Assembly (NCBI GenBank): GCA_025997595.1
Contig: BNUU01000036.1
Location: 1 to 16,629, forward strand
DNA length: 16,629 nucleotides
Reading direction: 5' to 3'
DNA from: Spirochaetia bacterium
GTDB lineage: Bacteria; Spirochaetota; Spirochaetia; Treponematales; Breznakiellaceae
This document shows, one piece after another, positions 5,898 to 14,111 of the stretch (its first letter is position 1; every line of letters begins with the position of its first letter). The notes beneath the pieces were generated by a model, which was not told the origin of the DNA, did not search any database, and saw nothing but the letters and a program-made list of their open reading frames with translations. Both the position numbers and the translations under genes were made by a program.

Positions 5898-6168
5898 TAA
5901 TTTTTTTCCTTAAATCTGAAAATATATCTTCTGCCTTTCTCATCCTTCCTTGAGCAATATCTTTTTCTGCAATTTTTATGATATTTAACAAAGCAAAGGC
6001 ATCTTGGGTTTCTTGATATGTCTCTATATCGACTAAAACCGCCCGTGCTTCCCCATTTTGGGTAATAACAATAGGATTTTTCCGCTCATTGACATATTTC
6101 ATCATTTCAGCGGCATTGGTCTTTATATAAGAAATGGGTTTTATATCATCTTTAAGGTTTACGGCCAT
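5887..6168 (-). CDS. Phd/YefM-family antitoxin
   Basis: This 93-residue protein shows the family core: KPISYIKTNAAEMMKYVNE (10-28) followed by NPIVITQNGEARAVLVDIETYQ (31-52). This is the N-terminal DNA-binding dimer domain. The charged C-terminal part (AEKDIAQGRMRKAEDIFSDL) probably wraps the toxin. ATG at 6168 is preceded by GGAG. It is the first gene of the module, with a strong promoter immediately upstream. As in the family generally, it should repress its own promoter. Confidence 0.9.
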   Translation of the reverse strand: MAVNLKDDIKPISYIKTNAAEMMKYVNERKNPIVITQNGEARAVLVDIETYQETQDAFALLNIIKIAEKDIAQGRMRKAEDIFSDLRKKINEK

Positions 6169-6187
6169 TTATTGCTCCAGTATCTTT

Positions 6188-6224
6188 ATAATACCTTATT
6201 AAGACTGATCTGTCAAGTGGATCA
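6188..6224 (-). promoter_or_regulatory. Strong promoter and operator-like repeat of the Phd/RelE module
   Basis: On the minus strand TTGACA (6211-6216, perfect) and TATTAT (6188-6193) are spaced 17 bp apart. TGATC and GATCA arms (6206-6224) flank the -35 box, so a bound antitoxin could block polymerase. The promoter starts right at the stop codon of the TPR lipoprotein gene, so the island joins the older sequence within a few bases here. Confidence 0.75.
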
Positions 6225-7199
6225 TTCACGCCGCAGACGTTCCGCGGCCGCAAAATCCGCGGCGGCCTTTTCATGGTCCCCTTTCTTCCGCCAGGCGTTA
6301 CCACGGTTGAGGTAGGCCTGGGCAAAATGCGGGTCCAGGGCGAGGGCCTTTTCAAAATCCGCGATGGCCCGATCCAGGTCGCCCTTGCTGTACCAGGCGT
6401 TGCCCCGGTTGTTCCAGGCAAGGGCGTAACCGGGTTTCAGTTTGATTGCCGCGCCGTAGTCCCGAATGGCCTGGTCGTCATCGCCCTTTTGATAGGAGAG
6501 GCTGCCCCGCTTGTTATGGGCGGAGGCGTTCCCGGGCTCCAGTTCGATCACCCTTGTATAGTCGGCAATGGCCTTTTCCCAGTCGCCCTTTTCACCGTAC
6601 GCATAGCCCCGGTTGATATAGGCGTCGGTATAGCCGCTCCGCAGATCGATGGCCCGGGTGTAATCGGCGATGGCCCGGTCTAAATCTCCCCGTTCGCCGT
6701 AGAGATAGCCGCGGTAATTATAGGCCTCCGCGTAATCCTTCTTGAGACTGAGGGCCTGGGTATATTCCGCAATGGCCCGGTCATAATCCCCTTCCCTGAA
6801 GGATTTCGCCCCGGACAAAAAACGCACATAGTGGGGCTCCATTTCCATAGCCTGCATGACGGCGGCATCGATCTTCTGATAATTCGCGGGATCGAGTTCC
6901 GGAACGTACACCCCAAAGGAAGGCAGGGGGCCGCTGAAATTTCTCATGGACAAAGTATTACTGTTGGCAGAAATAGTATTACCGTCGGCAGGCGCAGCAT
7001 TACTGATGGCTTCCCCTTCCCCCGCGGCGGACTCAGGCTCCCCGGCGGATACCGGCGCCGCCCCCTGGGGCTCCGGTTCTACCGCAGGCGCAGCAGCAGA
7101 GGAAGGGTCAGGCTCCTTCCCGGCGCAGCCGAACAGGAGCGCCGCAAGACAGAGGAGTCCAAGGGTTTTAAAAACGTTTTTTACATTATTTCTTTTCAT
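6222..7199 (-). CDS. TPR-repeat lipoprotein
   Basis: This 325-residue protein begins with a lipoprotein signal peptide (LLCLAALLFGC, lipidated Cys at 25). A Pro/Ala/Glu-rich linker (about 26-90) contains three 7-residue repeats (65-85). About six tetratricopeptide repeats then run from about 124 to the end, with typical 34-residue spacing and motifs such as AYNYRGYLYGERGDLDRAIA. TPR arrays bind protein partners, so this is probably a scaffold at the periplasmic face of an envelope membrane. ATG at 7199 overlaps the end of the phosphatase gene by 14 nt, indicating translational coupling. Partner unknown. Confidence 0.85.
   Translation of the reverse strand: MKRNNVKNVFKTLGLLCLAALLFGCAGKEPDPSSAAAPAVEPEPQGAAPVSAGEPESAAGEGEAISNAAPADGNTISANSNTLSMRNFSGPLPSFGVYVPELDPANYQKIDAAVMQAMEMEPHYVRFLSGAKSFREGDYDRAIAEYTQALSLKKDYAEAYNYRGYLYGERGDLDRAIADYTRAIDLRSGYTDAYINRGYAYGEKGDWEKAIADYTRVIELEPGNASAHNKRGSLSYQKGDDDQAIRDYGAAIKLKPGYALAWNNRGNAWYSKGDLDRAIADFEKALALDPHFAQAYLNRGNAWRKKGDHEKAAADFAAAERLRRE
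6945..7007 (-). repeat. Three 21-bp in-frame repeats in the lipoprotein linker
   Basis: Three consecutive 7-codon units read ISNAAPA, DGNTISA and NSNTLSM (residues 65-85). The DNA units share an AGTAATACT/GGTAATACT-like core. A similar pattern occurs at 12046-12099 in the TraB-family gene. Confidence 0.6.
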
Positions 7200-7932
7200 A
7201 ATATTCCTGATTGATCTCCTGATTGATCATCTCCCAGGCCAGGTGTGCGTTGGTTTGGCCGGGGATGGGTTCCACCCACAGTTTGGAAAGGCCGCAGTTG
7301 GATATGGGGATCAGGGGGAACCAGGCGCGGACGCCGAAGGTGGTTTTGATCATCCACTGGATAATTCCATGGTGGGTAATAACGATTACCGTTTCTGCGC
7401 CGCTTTTTTTTGCCCCCTCCCGGAGCGCCGTCCACACCCGCGTGGCCCGGTCGTAGAGGGATGCGGCGGATTCCGCGCCGGGCACTGCGTCCCAGCTCCG
7501 GGCCTGGAAACGCCTCCACAATTCCGGGTCCGCATTGGGCATTTCCGGCAGAACCTTGCCGGTCCAGCTTCCCAGATCCAGTTCCTGTAGATCCTCCAGA
7601 AAAACCGGGGGCGGCAGGTCTATTCCGGCGGCGCCGGGCCGGGGTTTCAGGAGCTCCGCCGCGATAATCTGCGCGGTTTCCGCAGCGCGGCTCAGGGGCG
7701 ACGCGTAGAACAGGGTCCGGCCGCCGGCAATACCGGCGCGGGGGGTATGGGCCGGGGCCAGCATTTTTTGTAAGGAGCGGCCCCGCTCAGCCGCCTGTTC
7801 CCGGCCTGCGGCGGTGAGGGGATAATCCAGACGGCCCTGCAGAATCCCTGCGATGTTCCCCTCGCTCTGGCCGTGGCGGATAAAATAAAACGCCGTTTGC
7901 CTTTCAAGTTCCGCGAAAAAACCCTCATTCAC
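7186..7932 (-). CDS. Histidine phosphatase family protein (phosphoglycerate-mutase-like)
   Basis: From the GTG at 7932 this 248-residue protein carries the catalytic motif FYFIRHGQSEGN (His20 phospho-acceptor). It also has a conserved Arg in ASPLSRAAETA (82), the acid ELDLGSWTG (E117) and the second histidine in VIVITHHG (187-188). It probably removes phosphate from a small metabolite or protein in the cytoplasm; cobalamin-pathway or sugar-phosphate phosphatases are in the same family. The frame is open to an ATG at 8007, but that would overlap the upstream gene by 83 nt. The GTG start overlaps that gene's stop by 8 nt and has GGGAG 9 nt upstream. It lies between an unknown membrane protein and a TPR lipoprotein in one overlapping operon. 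Confidence 0.85.
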   Translation of the reverse strand: MNEGFFAELERQTAFYFIRHGQSEGNIAGILQGRLDYPLTAAGREQAAERGRSLQKMLAPAHTPRAGIAGGRTLFYASPLSRAAETAQIIAAELLKPRPGAAGIDLPPPVFLEDLQELDLGSWTGKVLPEMPNADPELWRRFQARSWDAVPGAESAASLYDRATRVWTALREGAKKSGAETVIVITHHGIIQWMIKTTFGVRAWFPLIPISNCGLSKLWVEPIPGQTNAHLAWEMINQEINQEYYEKK

Positions 7933-9871
7933 TGCCGGTTTCTCCCGGCGGCCCCGCCGGAACTTCGCCGTCATTACCGGCTGCTTCCCGGTAAAAAATC
8001 CTGACATGTTCTACTGCGGTGCGGTGCCTCAGCTTAAGAATCAGGGTCTGATCCTGGGCCTGATATATCCAGCCGGAAGAATCGTACCGTTCAAATTGAG
8101 GGTCCGTGCGCCAGTCGGTACCGTGAATCTGAATCCTGCTGAAGGGCCGCACCCCCCGGATCATCAGGTAATGGGCTGCCCCCACCGGGAAGGTGACGGC
8201 AATGTCCAGAACATCATCTTCCTGGGCCGCGGATACCATCGGCGCGGCGGTCCATGCCCAGAGTCCGTTTAATGCGGAGACTATCACCCTCGCCTGAGGG
8301 TAGTATTCGCCGGGCTGGAGGATCCGGTAAAGCCGGGCGGAATTTGACCGGGGGGAATCGCCTTCTTCTGCTATCTCCCCGGCCTCCTTTAAAATCAGCG
8401 CTGCGGGGACCGTACCAAGACTATCCTCCAGGGAAAGGCAGGAGAGGATAAGGGAGCGGCTTAGGCCGATCCAGTCCTCGTCACCCGCGGCTTCCGCCCA
8501 GGCCAGCAGGGCCTTTCCCAGACGCAGGTTGAATTCAATGTCCGCCCTGTCCTCCTGAAAGACCAGGATCAAATCCGCCGCTTCGGTTCCCGCAGTCCCC
8601 GGCATTCTTTGAATACCCTGGGAAATGACAAAACAGGACTGATCCACCAGCCGCTCAAAGGGATTATCCCCGTTGGGACGGTATCGCCGCAGGTCAATAA
8701 CCCCCTCAAGGATGCCGGGGATCAGTTCCAGGGTCAGATCGGCGGGATCAATGGAATGGACCAGGGCCAGCCCGTTATTTATATAATTGGTATATTCCCG
8801 GATCGCAAAAAATTCAAAGACATGGCTTTCCCGCAGAAAATCCGGGGATTTTTCGATAATCTGCCGGGAAATGCGGCCGGCCTTTTCCCGCTCTGCGGCG
8901 GAAAAAGAAGGGGCCGCCCTTTCCATACCCCCCAGATAGACCGAAGATTCATAGGTCCGCTGTCTCCCGTTACGGAAGGCCGGGGAAACAGCGGAGATAG
9001 CGGCCCCGTAATTGCCCCGCCTGGCCGCCTCCCCTTCATAGGCGATGACCATATCCTCATCATCCTGGGTGGGGATTGTCCGGTTCCAGAGGGAAAAATT
9101 CTGATCCCGCCAGCGGATGATAGCCTCGTTGTAGGCCTGGGCGCTCCGGGCTGCGGGGATGCTGAAATCCGCCGGGGTAAAGGCCCGTTTTTCCGGAATG
9201 GCCCGGTAGGAAATGACGTCACCCCCGGCCCGGAGGAGGAGCCGTCCCGGTTCTTCCGGAGGGGAGCCCCGGCTTACCGTCCCGGCGGCTAATTTACCCT
9301 GAACGGAGCGGTTCAGGGTAAATTCAAGCCCATTGGCCATTACAATGAACCGGCCATCCTCCTCCACCCGGACGCGGGAGCTCCTGCGGGGTTTATAGGA
9401 AAGGCTTATCCCGGCGGTACCTTGGGCAAATTTTCCACTGATCCGCAGCCCCGGGGCGCCCCCGGCATACTGGGTAAAAAACAAAAGCTCATTCCCCCCC
9501 GGCAGATGAAAATGCACGGTCTCCCCGGATATGGTCATGGATTCGGGGGTCACCGGGGACCTCCCGCCCCCGCTGCTGATCAGGAGAAGGGATTCTGCCT
9601 TATTATTCCCGCTCATGGAAAAATCAAGGCCCCCAAAAGAAACAACCGCCCCGTTGGCAAGGAGCCGTTCGCCGGCCCTGGTTCCGATTCCGCCTGACCC
9701 CAGGGATTCCCCGCTCTCTGCGCGGAAGTACTGGCCGCTGACCAGCAGATTTCCCACCTGCTCTTCAAAACGGTTCTGTTTGGTAAACTGGATCATCACC
9801 AGAACGATAAACACCCCTCCGTACAGGCCCACGAGGCCGATTAAACGGGGAACTACCGGTTTTTTTATCAC
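7925..9871 (-). CDS. Unrecognised 648-residue membrane-anchored protein
   Basis: No known family is recognised. Residues 9-28 (RLIGLVGLYGGVFIVLVMIQ) form a single N-terminal membrane segment, so the rest is probably periplasmic. The next ~180 residues are beta-rich, with repeated strands such as LDFSMSG, MTISGETVHFHLPG and LRISGKFAQGTAGISLSYK. The middle and C-terminal parts (about 250-560) look mainly helical, with Glu/Arg-rich segments. A beta-type end follows, with GAAHYLMIRGV and SGWIYQAQDQTLILKL. Its start is GTG at 9871, with no strong ribosome-binding site. It heads the operon with the phosphatase and TPR lipoprotein. Confidence 0.75.
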   Translation of the reverse strand: MIKKPVVPRLIGLVGLYGGVFIVLVMIQFTKQNRFEEQVGNLLVSGQYFRAESGESLGSGGIGTRAGERLLANGAVVSFGGLDFSMSGNNKAESLLLISSGGGRSPVTPESMTISGETVHFHLPGGNELLFFTQYAGGAPGLRISGKFAQGTAGISLSYKPRRSSRVRVEEDGRFIVMANGLEFTLNRSVQGKLAAGTVSRGSPPEEPGRLLLRAGGDVISYRAIPEKRAFTPADFSIPAARSAQAYNEAIIRWRDQNFSLWNRTIPTQDDEDMVIAYEGEAARRGNYGAAISAVSPAFRNGRQRTYESSVYLGGMERAAPSFSAAEREKAGRISRQIIEKSPDFLRESHVFEFFAIREYTNYINNGLALVHSIDPADLTLELIPGILEGVIDLRRYRPNGDNPFERLVDQSCFVISQGIQRMPGTAGTEAADLILVFQEDRADIEFNLRLGKALLAWAEAAGDEDWIGLSRSLILSCLSLEDSLGTVPAALILKEAGEIAEEGDSPRSNSARLYRILQPGEYYPQARVIVSALNGLWAWTAAPMVSAAQEDDVLDIAVTFPVGAAHYLMIRGVRPFSRIQIHGTDWRTDPQFERYDSSGWIYQAQDQTLILKLRHRTAVEHVRIFYREAAGNDGEVPAGPPGETGSE

Positions 9872-9910
9872 GATTATTTATTGTATACCATCTGCCGCCA
9901 GGAATACCAG

Positions 9911-9939
9911 TTCACCGGAAGCCCTTTTTTACCGATACT
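9911..9939 (+). promoter_or_regulatory. Possible promoter of the plus-strand TPR lipoprotein gene
   Basis: TTCACC (9911-9916) and GATACT (9934-9939) are spaced 17 bp apart. The expected transcription start falls at or next to the ATG at 9946, which would make the message leaderless or nearly so. No Shine-Dalgarno is seen. Both boxes are imperfect. Confidence 0.35.
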
Positions 9940-9945
9940 AAAGAT

Positions 9946-11391
9946 ATGCGTTCCGGCTATTTGTTTTTTCTGTTGATAGTTTTAACGGCCTTTTCAGCCT
10001 GTCTGGGGGCTCCGCAGACAGCAGCGCCGATGACCAGGCCGACGGCTTCCCCTGCAGAGCCCGAAGAAAACACGGCGGCAACGGAAAAACTGCCGGCAGT
10101 CCGGGACGGAACCACCCAGGGAATACTGGCCCGAATATCGGAATACCTTTCCCAGGGCCGGTTTAATGAAGCCCTGGCCCTTTTCGATACCATCGATCCC
10201 ACAGAGGCAAACACCACGGGGATGCGGCTTTTACGGGCCTCTGTTTTGAGCTCCGCAGGCCGGTCCGCAGAAGGGCGGCGTATCGCCCAGGAAGTGATAG
10301 CGGCGGAGCCCGGCAATCTTGAGGCCCTTTTTGTGCTTGCCGCTGTAGAAGGCAGCTCGGGAAAGGAAAAGGAACAGCGGAGCATCCTGGAACAGATCAT
10401 CCAATCCGATCCCGCCCATACGGAGGCCCTTGTCGGCCTGGGGAACATCGCCCTCCGTTCCCGGTCTTACCGAACCGCGGGGTCCTATTTTGACCGAGCT
10501 CTGCAAACAGAGTCGGAGAACATGGGCGCCCTCCTGGGCAGGGCCCTGGTATACCGTTACGGCCATGATTCCAAAAACGCCGAACTGCTCCTTAACAAGG
10601 CGGTGACCCTCTACCCGGATGCCCCGGGTCCCCGGAACGAACGGGCCCGGCTCTATAGGGATGCGGGATACAAGGACAAGGCCCTGATCGATCTGAATAT
10701 CGCAAAGGACCTGGACAGCGGAAACTACTGGATCGCCGTTGACCGGGGCGGTGTGCTGCTCGACCTGGGCCGGAAAAAAGAAGCCCTGGAAGAATTCCGG
10801 CGGGCCATTGAACTTGAGCCGGACAATTTTCTTGCATACGTGTACAGCGCGGGCCTTAAGGATGAAGATCACGACTACGACGGCGCCGAACAGGATTATC
10901 AGCTTCTGGCTAAACTGAAACCGGATTACTATTTTGCCAGTGAAGGGATCGGCATGCACAAAATGCGGAAACACCTCTGGGGGGAAGCCAAAGACGCCTT
11001 TCTGGAGGCGTATCGTCATGCCCCCAATGAATCAAATTATGCCCTGCTTGCGGCAATGAACTGGATGCGGGCAGGCAGGCCCGGCGACCCCAGGCAATTC
11101 CTGGAACAGGTCCTCCGCAAGGTCCCACGGGAAACCCTGGAATGGTATATGCTCAGGCTCTACCATGATCTTAACGGGGACAGTGATCTGGCCCTGAAAA
11201 TAGACCGGGAGAAAAAACCCGAAGACAAGGCCAGGATGCTCTACTATCTGGCAAACTATTATGATATCCGGGGAAGCAAATCCCTTGCGGATAAATATTT
11301 CTTACAGGTAAAGGATCTTAATGTAAAGGGTATCCCCGAGTGGCGGCTGAACGAATGGGCTATCGCGGAACGGGGCCTTGCGATAAACTAG
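9946..11391 (+). CDS. TPR-repeat lipoprotein
   Basis: This 481-residue protein begins with a lipoprotein signal peptide (YLFFLLIVLTAFSAC, Cys19), followed by a Thr/Pro/Glu linker to about residue 55. A long run of tetratricopeptide repeats then extends to about 450, for example GLGNIALRSRSYRTAGSYF, AVDRGGVLLDLGRKKEALEE and FRRAIELEPDNFLAYVYSAG. It is probably an envelope scaffold for a protein complex. It is transcribed divergently from the 648-residue protein and lies 42 bp before the TraB-family gene, likely in one transcript. No Shine-Dalgarno precedes the ATG, but the signal peptide begins exactly there, supporting the start. Confidence 0.85.
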   Translation: MRSGYLFFLLIVLTAFSACLGAPQTAAPMTRPTASPAEPEENTAATEKLPAVRDGTTQGILARISEYLSQGRFNEALALFDTIDPTEANTTGMRLLRASVLSSAGRSAEGRRIAQEVIAAEPGNLEALFVLAAVEGSSGKEKEQRSILEQIIQSDPAHTEALVGLGNIALRSRSYRTAGSYFDRALQTESENMGALLGRALVYRYGHDSKNAELLLNKAVTLYPDAPGPRNERARLYRDAGYKDKALIDLNIAKDLDSGNYWIAVDRGGVLLDLGRKKEALEEFRRAIELEPDNFLAYVYSAGLKDEDHDYDGAEQDYQLLAKLKPDYYFASEGIGMHKMRKHLWGEAKDAFLEAYRHAPNESNYALLAAMNWMRAGRPGDPRQFLEQVLRKVPRETLEWYMLRLYHDLNGDSDLALKIDREKKPEDKARMLYYLANYYDIRGSKSLADKYFLQVKDLNVKGIPEWRLNEWAIAERGLAIN

Positions 11392-11433
11392 ACTTGTTCG
11401 ACAACTGAAGACCTACATTAACCAGGAGCATCC

Positions 11434-12687
11434 ATGAATGACAATTGTGTAACCCTGAGCCTTGGGGGCCGGGAAATAACCCTTATCGGCACCGCCCACG
11501 TTTCCCGGGAAAGTATTGATGAGGTAAGCCGGGTGATCCGGGAGCGCCGGCCGGACCGGGTCTGCGTCGAACTGGACAAGGGCCGCTACGGCTCCATGAC
11601 AGAGCAGGAAAACTGGGAACGGCTCAATATCGCAAAGGTCTTTAAGGACGGCAAGGGTTTTCTGCTGATCGCCAACCTGGTACTCGCGGGCTTTCAGCGC
11701 AAGCTTGGCAACGAACTGGGGGTAAAGCCCGGCGAAGAAATGAAAACCGCCATAAACACCGCCGGCGAACTGGGCATCCCCTTTGACCTCTGCGACCGCG
11801 AGGTCTCACTCACCCTGCGCCGCGCCTGGGCCCGCTGCGGTTTATGGAACAAATGCAAACTCCTGGCCTCACTTTTATCCGGGGCCTTTACCAAAGAAAA
11901 ACTAAGCGAAGATGAAATTGAAAATTTGAAAAAGGCCAGCGAACTTGACGGTATGATGGCCGAGCTTGCGGACTACCTCCCCCCGGTGAAGTCCACCCTC
12001 ATCGATGAGCGGGATCGTTATTTGGCGGCGAAGATTTGGGCCGCAACGAATACACCGGCGGCAAACAGCAATACTGCGGACAGTAACACGGTGACGGCGG
12101 CCGGGGACCAGGGGGCCGTAAACAGTAAGGTTGCGGCGGTGGTCGGGGCGGGGCACCTGCAGGGGATAAAGGCCCATCTGGAAAAGATAGCCGCCGGGAA
12201 CGAAAGCGTTGATGTGGCCGATTTGGACACCGTCCCCAAAGCGGGCCTTCTCTCCAGGGCGGCGCCCTGGCTCATTCCCCTGCTCATCGCTGCCCTTATT
12301 GTACTGGGCTTCTTCCGCGCCGACACGGATATAAGCGGTATTCGGATGCTCCTCCGCTGGGTCCTCCTCAACAGCTCCCTCGCCGCCCTGGGAACCATTA
12401 TCGCACTGGGGCATCCCCTTTCGGTCCTCGTCTCCTTTGTGGGGGCCCCCATCGCCACGATCAACCCCTTCATCGGGGTGGGACTTTTCTCCGGTGTCGT
12501 TGAAGCCACCCTGCGGAAGCCCCGTGTTTCAGACACCCAAACCATCGCCGAGGATGTTACCAACATCAAGGGCATTTACCGCAACCGCATCACCCGGGCG
12601 CTGCTGGTGTTTTTCCTTTCCACCCTGGGAGGGGCGGCGGGGAACATCATTTCCATTGTTACCAATGCGGGAACGCTGGTTAAATAA
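11434..12687 (+). CDS. TraB/PrgY-family membrane protein
   Basis: This 417-residue protein has the N-terminal TraB domain: LIGTAHVSRESIDEVSRVI (17-35), RPDRVCVELDKGRYGSM (39-55) and VVGAGHLQGI (236-245). Several C-terminal membrane segments follow (about 277-294, 305-325, 328-350 and 388-412). Enterococcal PrgY uses this fold to suppress endogenous pheromone signalling, and the domain is distantly related to GumN/erythromycin-esterase-like hydrolases. A role in degrading or sequestering a peptide or small molecule at the membrane is plausible but unproven. AGGAG lies 5 nt before ATG 11434. Residues 205-231 form a low-complexity insert with SNT repeats between conserved parts of the domain. 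Confidence 0.85.
   Translation: MNDNCVTLSLGGREITLIGTAHVSRESIDEVSRVIRERRPDRVCVELDKGRYGSMTEQENWERLNIAKVFKDGKGFLLIANLVLAGFQRKLGNELGVKPGEEMKTAINTAGELGIPFDLCDREVSLTLRRAWARCGLWNKCKLLASLLSGAFTKEKLSEDEIENLKKASELDGMMAELADYLPPVKSTLIDERDRYLAAKIWAATNTPAANSNTADSNTVTAAGDQGAVNSKVAAVVGAGHLQGIKAHLEKIAAGNESVDVADLDTVPKAGLLSRAAPWLIPLLIAALIVLGFFRADTDISGIRMLLRWVLLNSSLAALGTIIALGHPLSVLVSFVGAPIATINPFIGVGLFSGVVEATLRKPRVSDTQTIAEDVTNIKGIYRNRITRALLVFFLSTLGGAAGNIISIVTNAGTLVK
12046..12099 (+). repeat. SNT-type repeat insert within the TraB domain
   Basis: The encoded stretch TNTPAANSNTADSNTVTA (205-222) repeats an x-S-N-T motif like that in the TPR lipoprotein linker at 6945-7007. It lies just before the conserved KVAAVVGAGHLQGI block, where a short loop would be expected. 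Confidence 0.5.
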
Positions 12688-12708
12688 ACCAATAAAAAGC
12701 GGTTATCA

Positions 12709-14082
12709 TTATTCTTCTTGTCCGTACCAATCAAGTTTACGGGTAAGGAACATAACCAGGGCTATTACAACAAAAGTGCCGACAGAACCAATAAGCAGGG
12801 CATAGGATTCGGCGTTGAGGACTGCATAGAGAAGAATATACGATATGGTCACCACCAAACCCATATACCAGCTTTTATCCCACGAGGGCAGTAAAGAACG
12901 GGAATAAAGGGTCATCATAATGGTTACCGCCAGTGCCGCAACAAGATACGCGGTATAAAAAGGTATCTGCTCGGATAACGAAAGCAATAAAAGATAGAAA
13001 ACTGCGTTACCAAAACCGGAAAGCAAATAGGGCGCCGGATGGATACGCTTTTTTGTAAATACTTCCAGTAAAAATAATGTTAAAAAAGGAACAATCAGGA
13101 AAAGAATTGCGTATTTCACCGCGCGGGTATTCAGCGCATAGGTGTCTATCGTGCGGAAAAAATTTACACCGAACAACGAAGAGGTATAATCACTGCCATC
13201 ACTGTATTCCTTCCAGAAAAGCGGTATATCACGGCTTAAATAACTGATATCCCAGGATGCGGAAAAATCATTATCGGTGATGTTTGAAACGCCCGGCAGG
13301 AATGCGCCCTGAAAAGAGGGAGAATTCCAGTCGGAAGAAATACTGACATGGGTGTCCTGTCCTATGGGCAACACCCGTATAAACTGCCCGCCCTGGATCT
13401 CTATGTTGATGTTAAAGGTTGATTCTTTGTTTTCAAAATGATCCAGTGTCGCATAAATACCACTGCCGGATTTGCTGTTGTAACCATACCCGTAACTGAC
13501 CAGATTATGCCCCCGGTTTCCCGGCTGAAAAAAAAGTTCTGACGCCTCCCACTTTGAGGTATTTATTTTGCGGATACCCTTCTGGCTGGAAAGGGAAATA
13601 AGTAACTCCGCCTGGTTTAAGGAAATATCCTCATCGGGCAGCAGTGCTGAAATTGCCATGGCCGGATCAAAACTGCCGCTTAACGCAAGGGTCCCGGAAA
13701 AAAGGGGTACGGAAAAAATACCCCGTTTGCGTATCTCGGTTTTAAAATCAGCGTTAATGACAAGTTCTTTTGGACTGAGTACCAGGGTAAAAGGGGTCTT
13801 AATAATTTCGATCTTTTCCCCTTCCTTTTCCGTTTTGGTACGGACTTCTGCGGTTTTGATTCCGGGGATTGTTATGACAGGTCCCGCTTCTATAAGCTGT
13901 TTTCCCCATGCTTCCATGATATCCGACTCGGCGGAAGCGGCTGTTCTTCCCCGTTCATTAACCAATCCCCGGATCATGTTCAGGGGAATGAGTAAAAGCA
14001 GGACTAAAGCTGCAAGCATAAGTACTTTAAAAGTATAACCCTGGGAAAATTTCTTAAAGAAAGGTTTTTTAGCGCCATCCAT
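12709..14082 (-). CDS. creD: CreD-family inner-membrane protein
   Basis: This 457-residue protein has a membrane segment at about 18-38. A large periplasmic region follows (about 40-320) and includes the family start of that domain, GPVITIPGI (67-75). Five further segments cluster at the C terminus (about 325-446) with the characteristic HPAPYLLSGFGNAVFYLLLL (348-367) and SLSEQIPFYTAYL (368-380). In E. coli CreD is induced by CreBC and affects envelope integrity, colicin tolerance and beta-lactam response; its molecular activity is unclear. No creBC genes are in the window. ATG at 14082 has AAGGAG 10 nt upstream. It is less GC-rich than the neighbouring moxR/DUF58 genes and converges with the TraB gene. 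Confidence 0.9.
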   Translation of the reverse strand: MDGAKKPFFKKFSQGYTFKVLMLAALVLLLLIPLNMIRGLVNERGRTAASAESDIMEAWGKQLIEAGPVITIPGIKTAEVRTKTEKEGEKIEIIKTPFTLVLSPKELVINADFKTEIRKRGIFSVPLFSGTLALSGSFDPAMAISALLPDEDISLNQAELLISLSSQKGIRKINTSKWEASELFFQPGNRGHNLVSYGYGYNSKSGSGIYATLDHFENKESTFNINIEIQGGQFIRVLPIGQDTHVSISSDWNSPSFQGAFLPGVSNITDNDFSASWDISYLSRDIPLFWKEYSDGSDYTSSLFGVNFFRTIDTYALNTRAVKYAILFLIVPFLTLFLLEVFTKKRIHPAPYLLSGFGNAVFYLLLLSLSEQIPFYTAYLVAALAVTIMMTLYSRSLLPSWDKSWYMGLVVTISYILLYAVLNAESYALLIGSVGTFVVIALVMFLTRKLDWYGQEE

Positions 14083-14111
14083 AATGATATAACTCCTTGC
14101 TATTCCGGAAA

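Noticed and set aside
8609..9292. Plus-strand open frame opposite the 648-residue protein
   Set aside because: Low-complexity Gly/Pro/Arg composition typical of an antisense shadow; the opposite-strand frame is continuous and coupled to its neighbours.
10231..11019. Minus-strand open frame opposite the TPR lipoprotein
   Set aside because: The plus-strand frame has a signal peptide and regular TPR motifs; the minus frame has none.
11394..11404. TTGT-TCG-ACAA inverted repeat between the TPR lipoprotein and TraB genes
   Set aside because: Four-base arms are too short to call an operator or a terminator.
12678..12708. Possible bidirectional terminator between TraB and creD
   Set aside because: Only a weak GGTT/AACC stem is visible, with no clear T-run on either strand.
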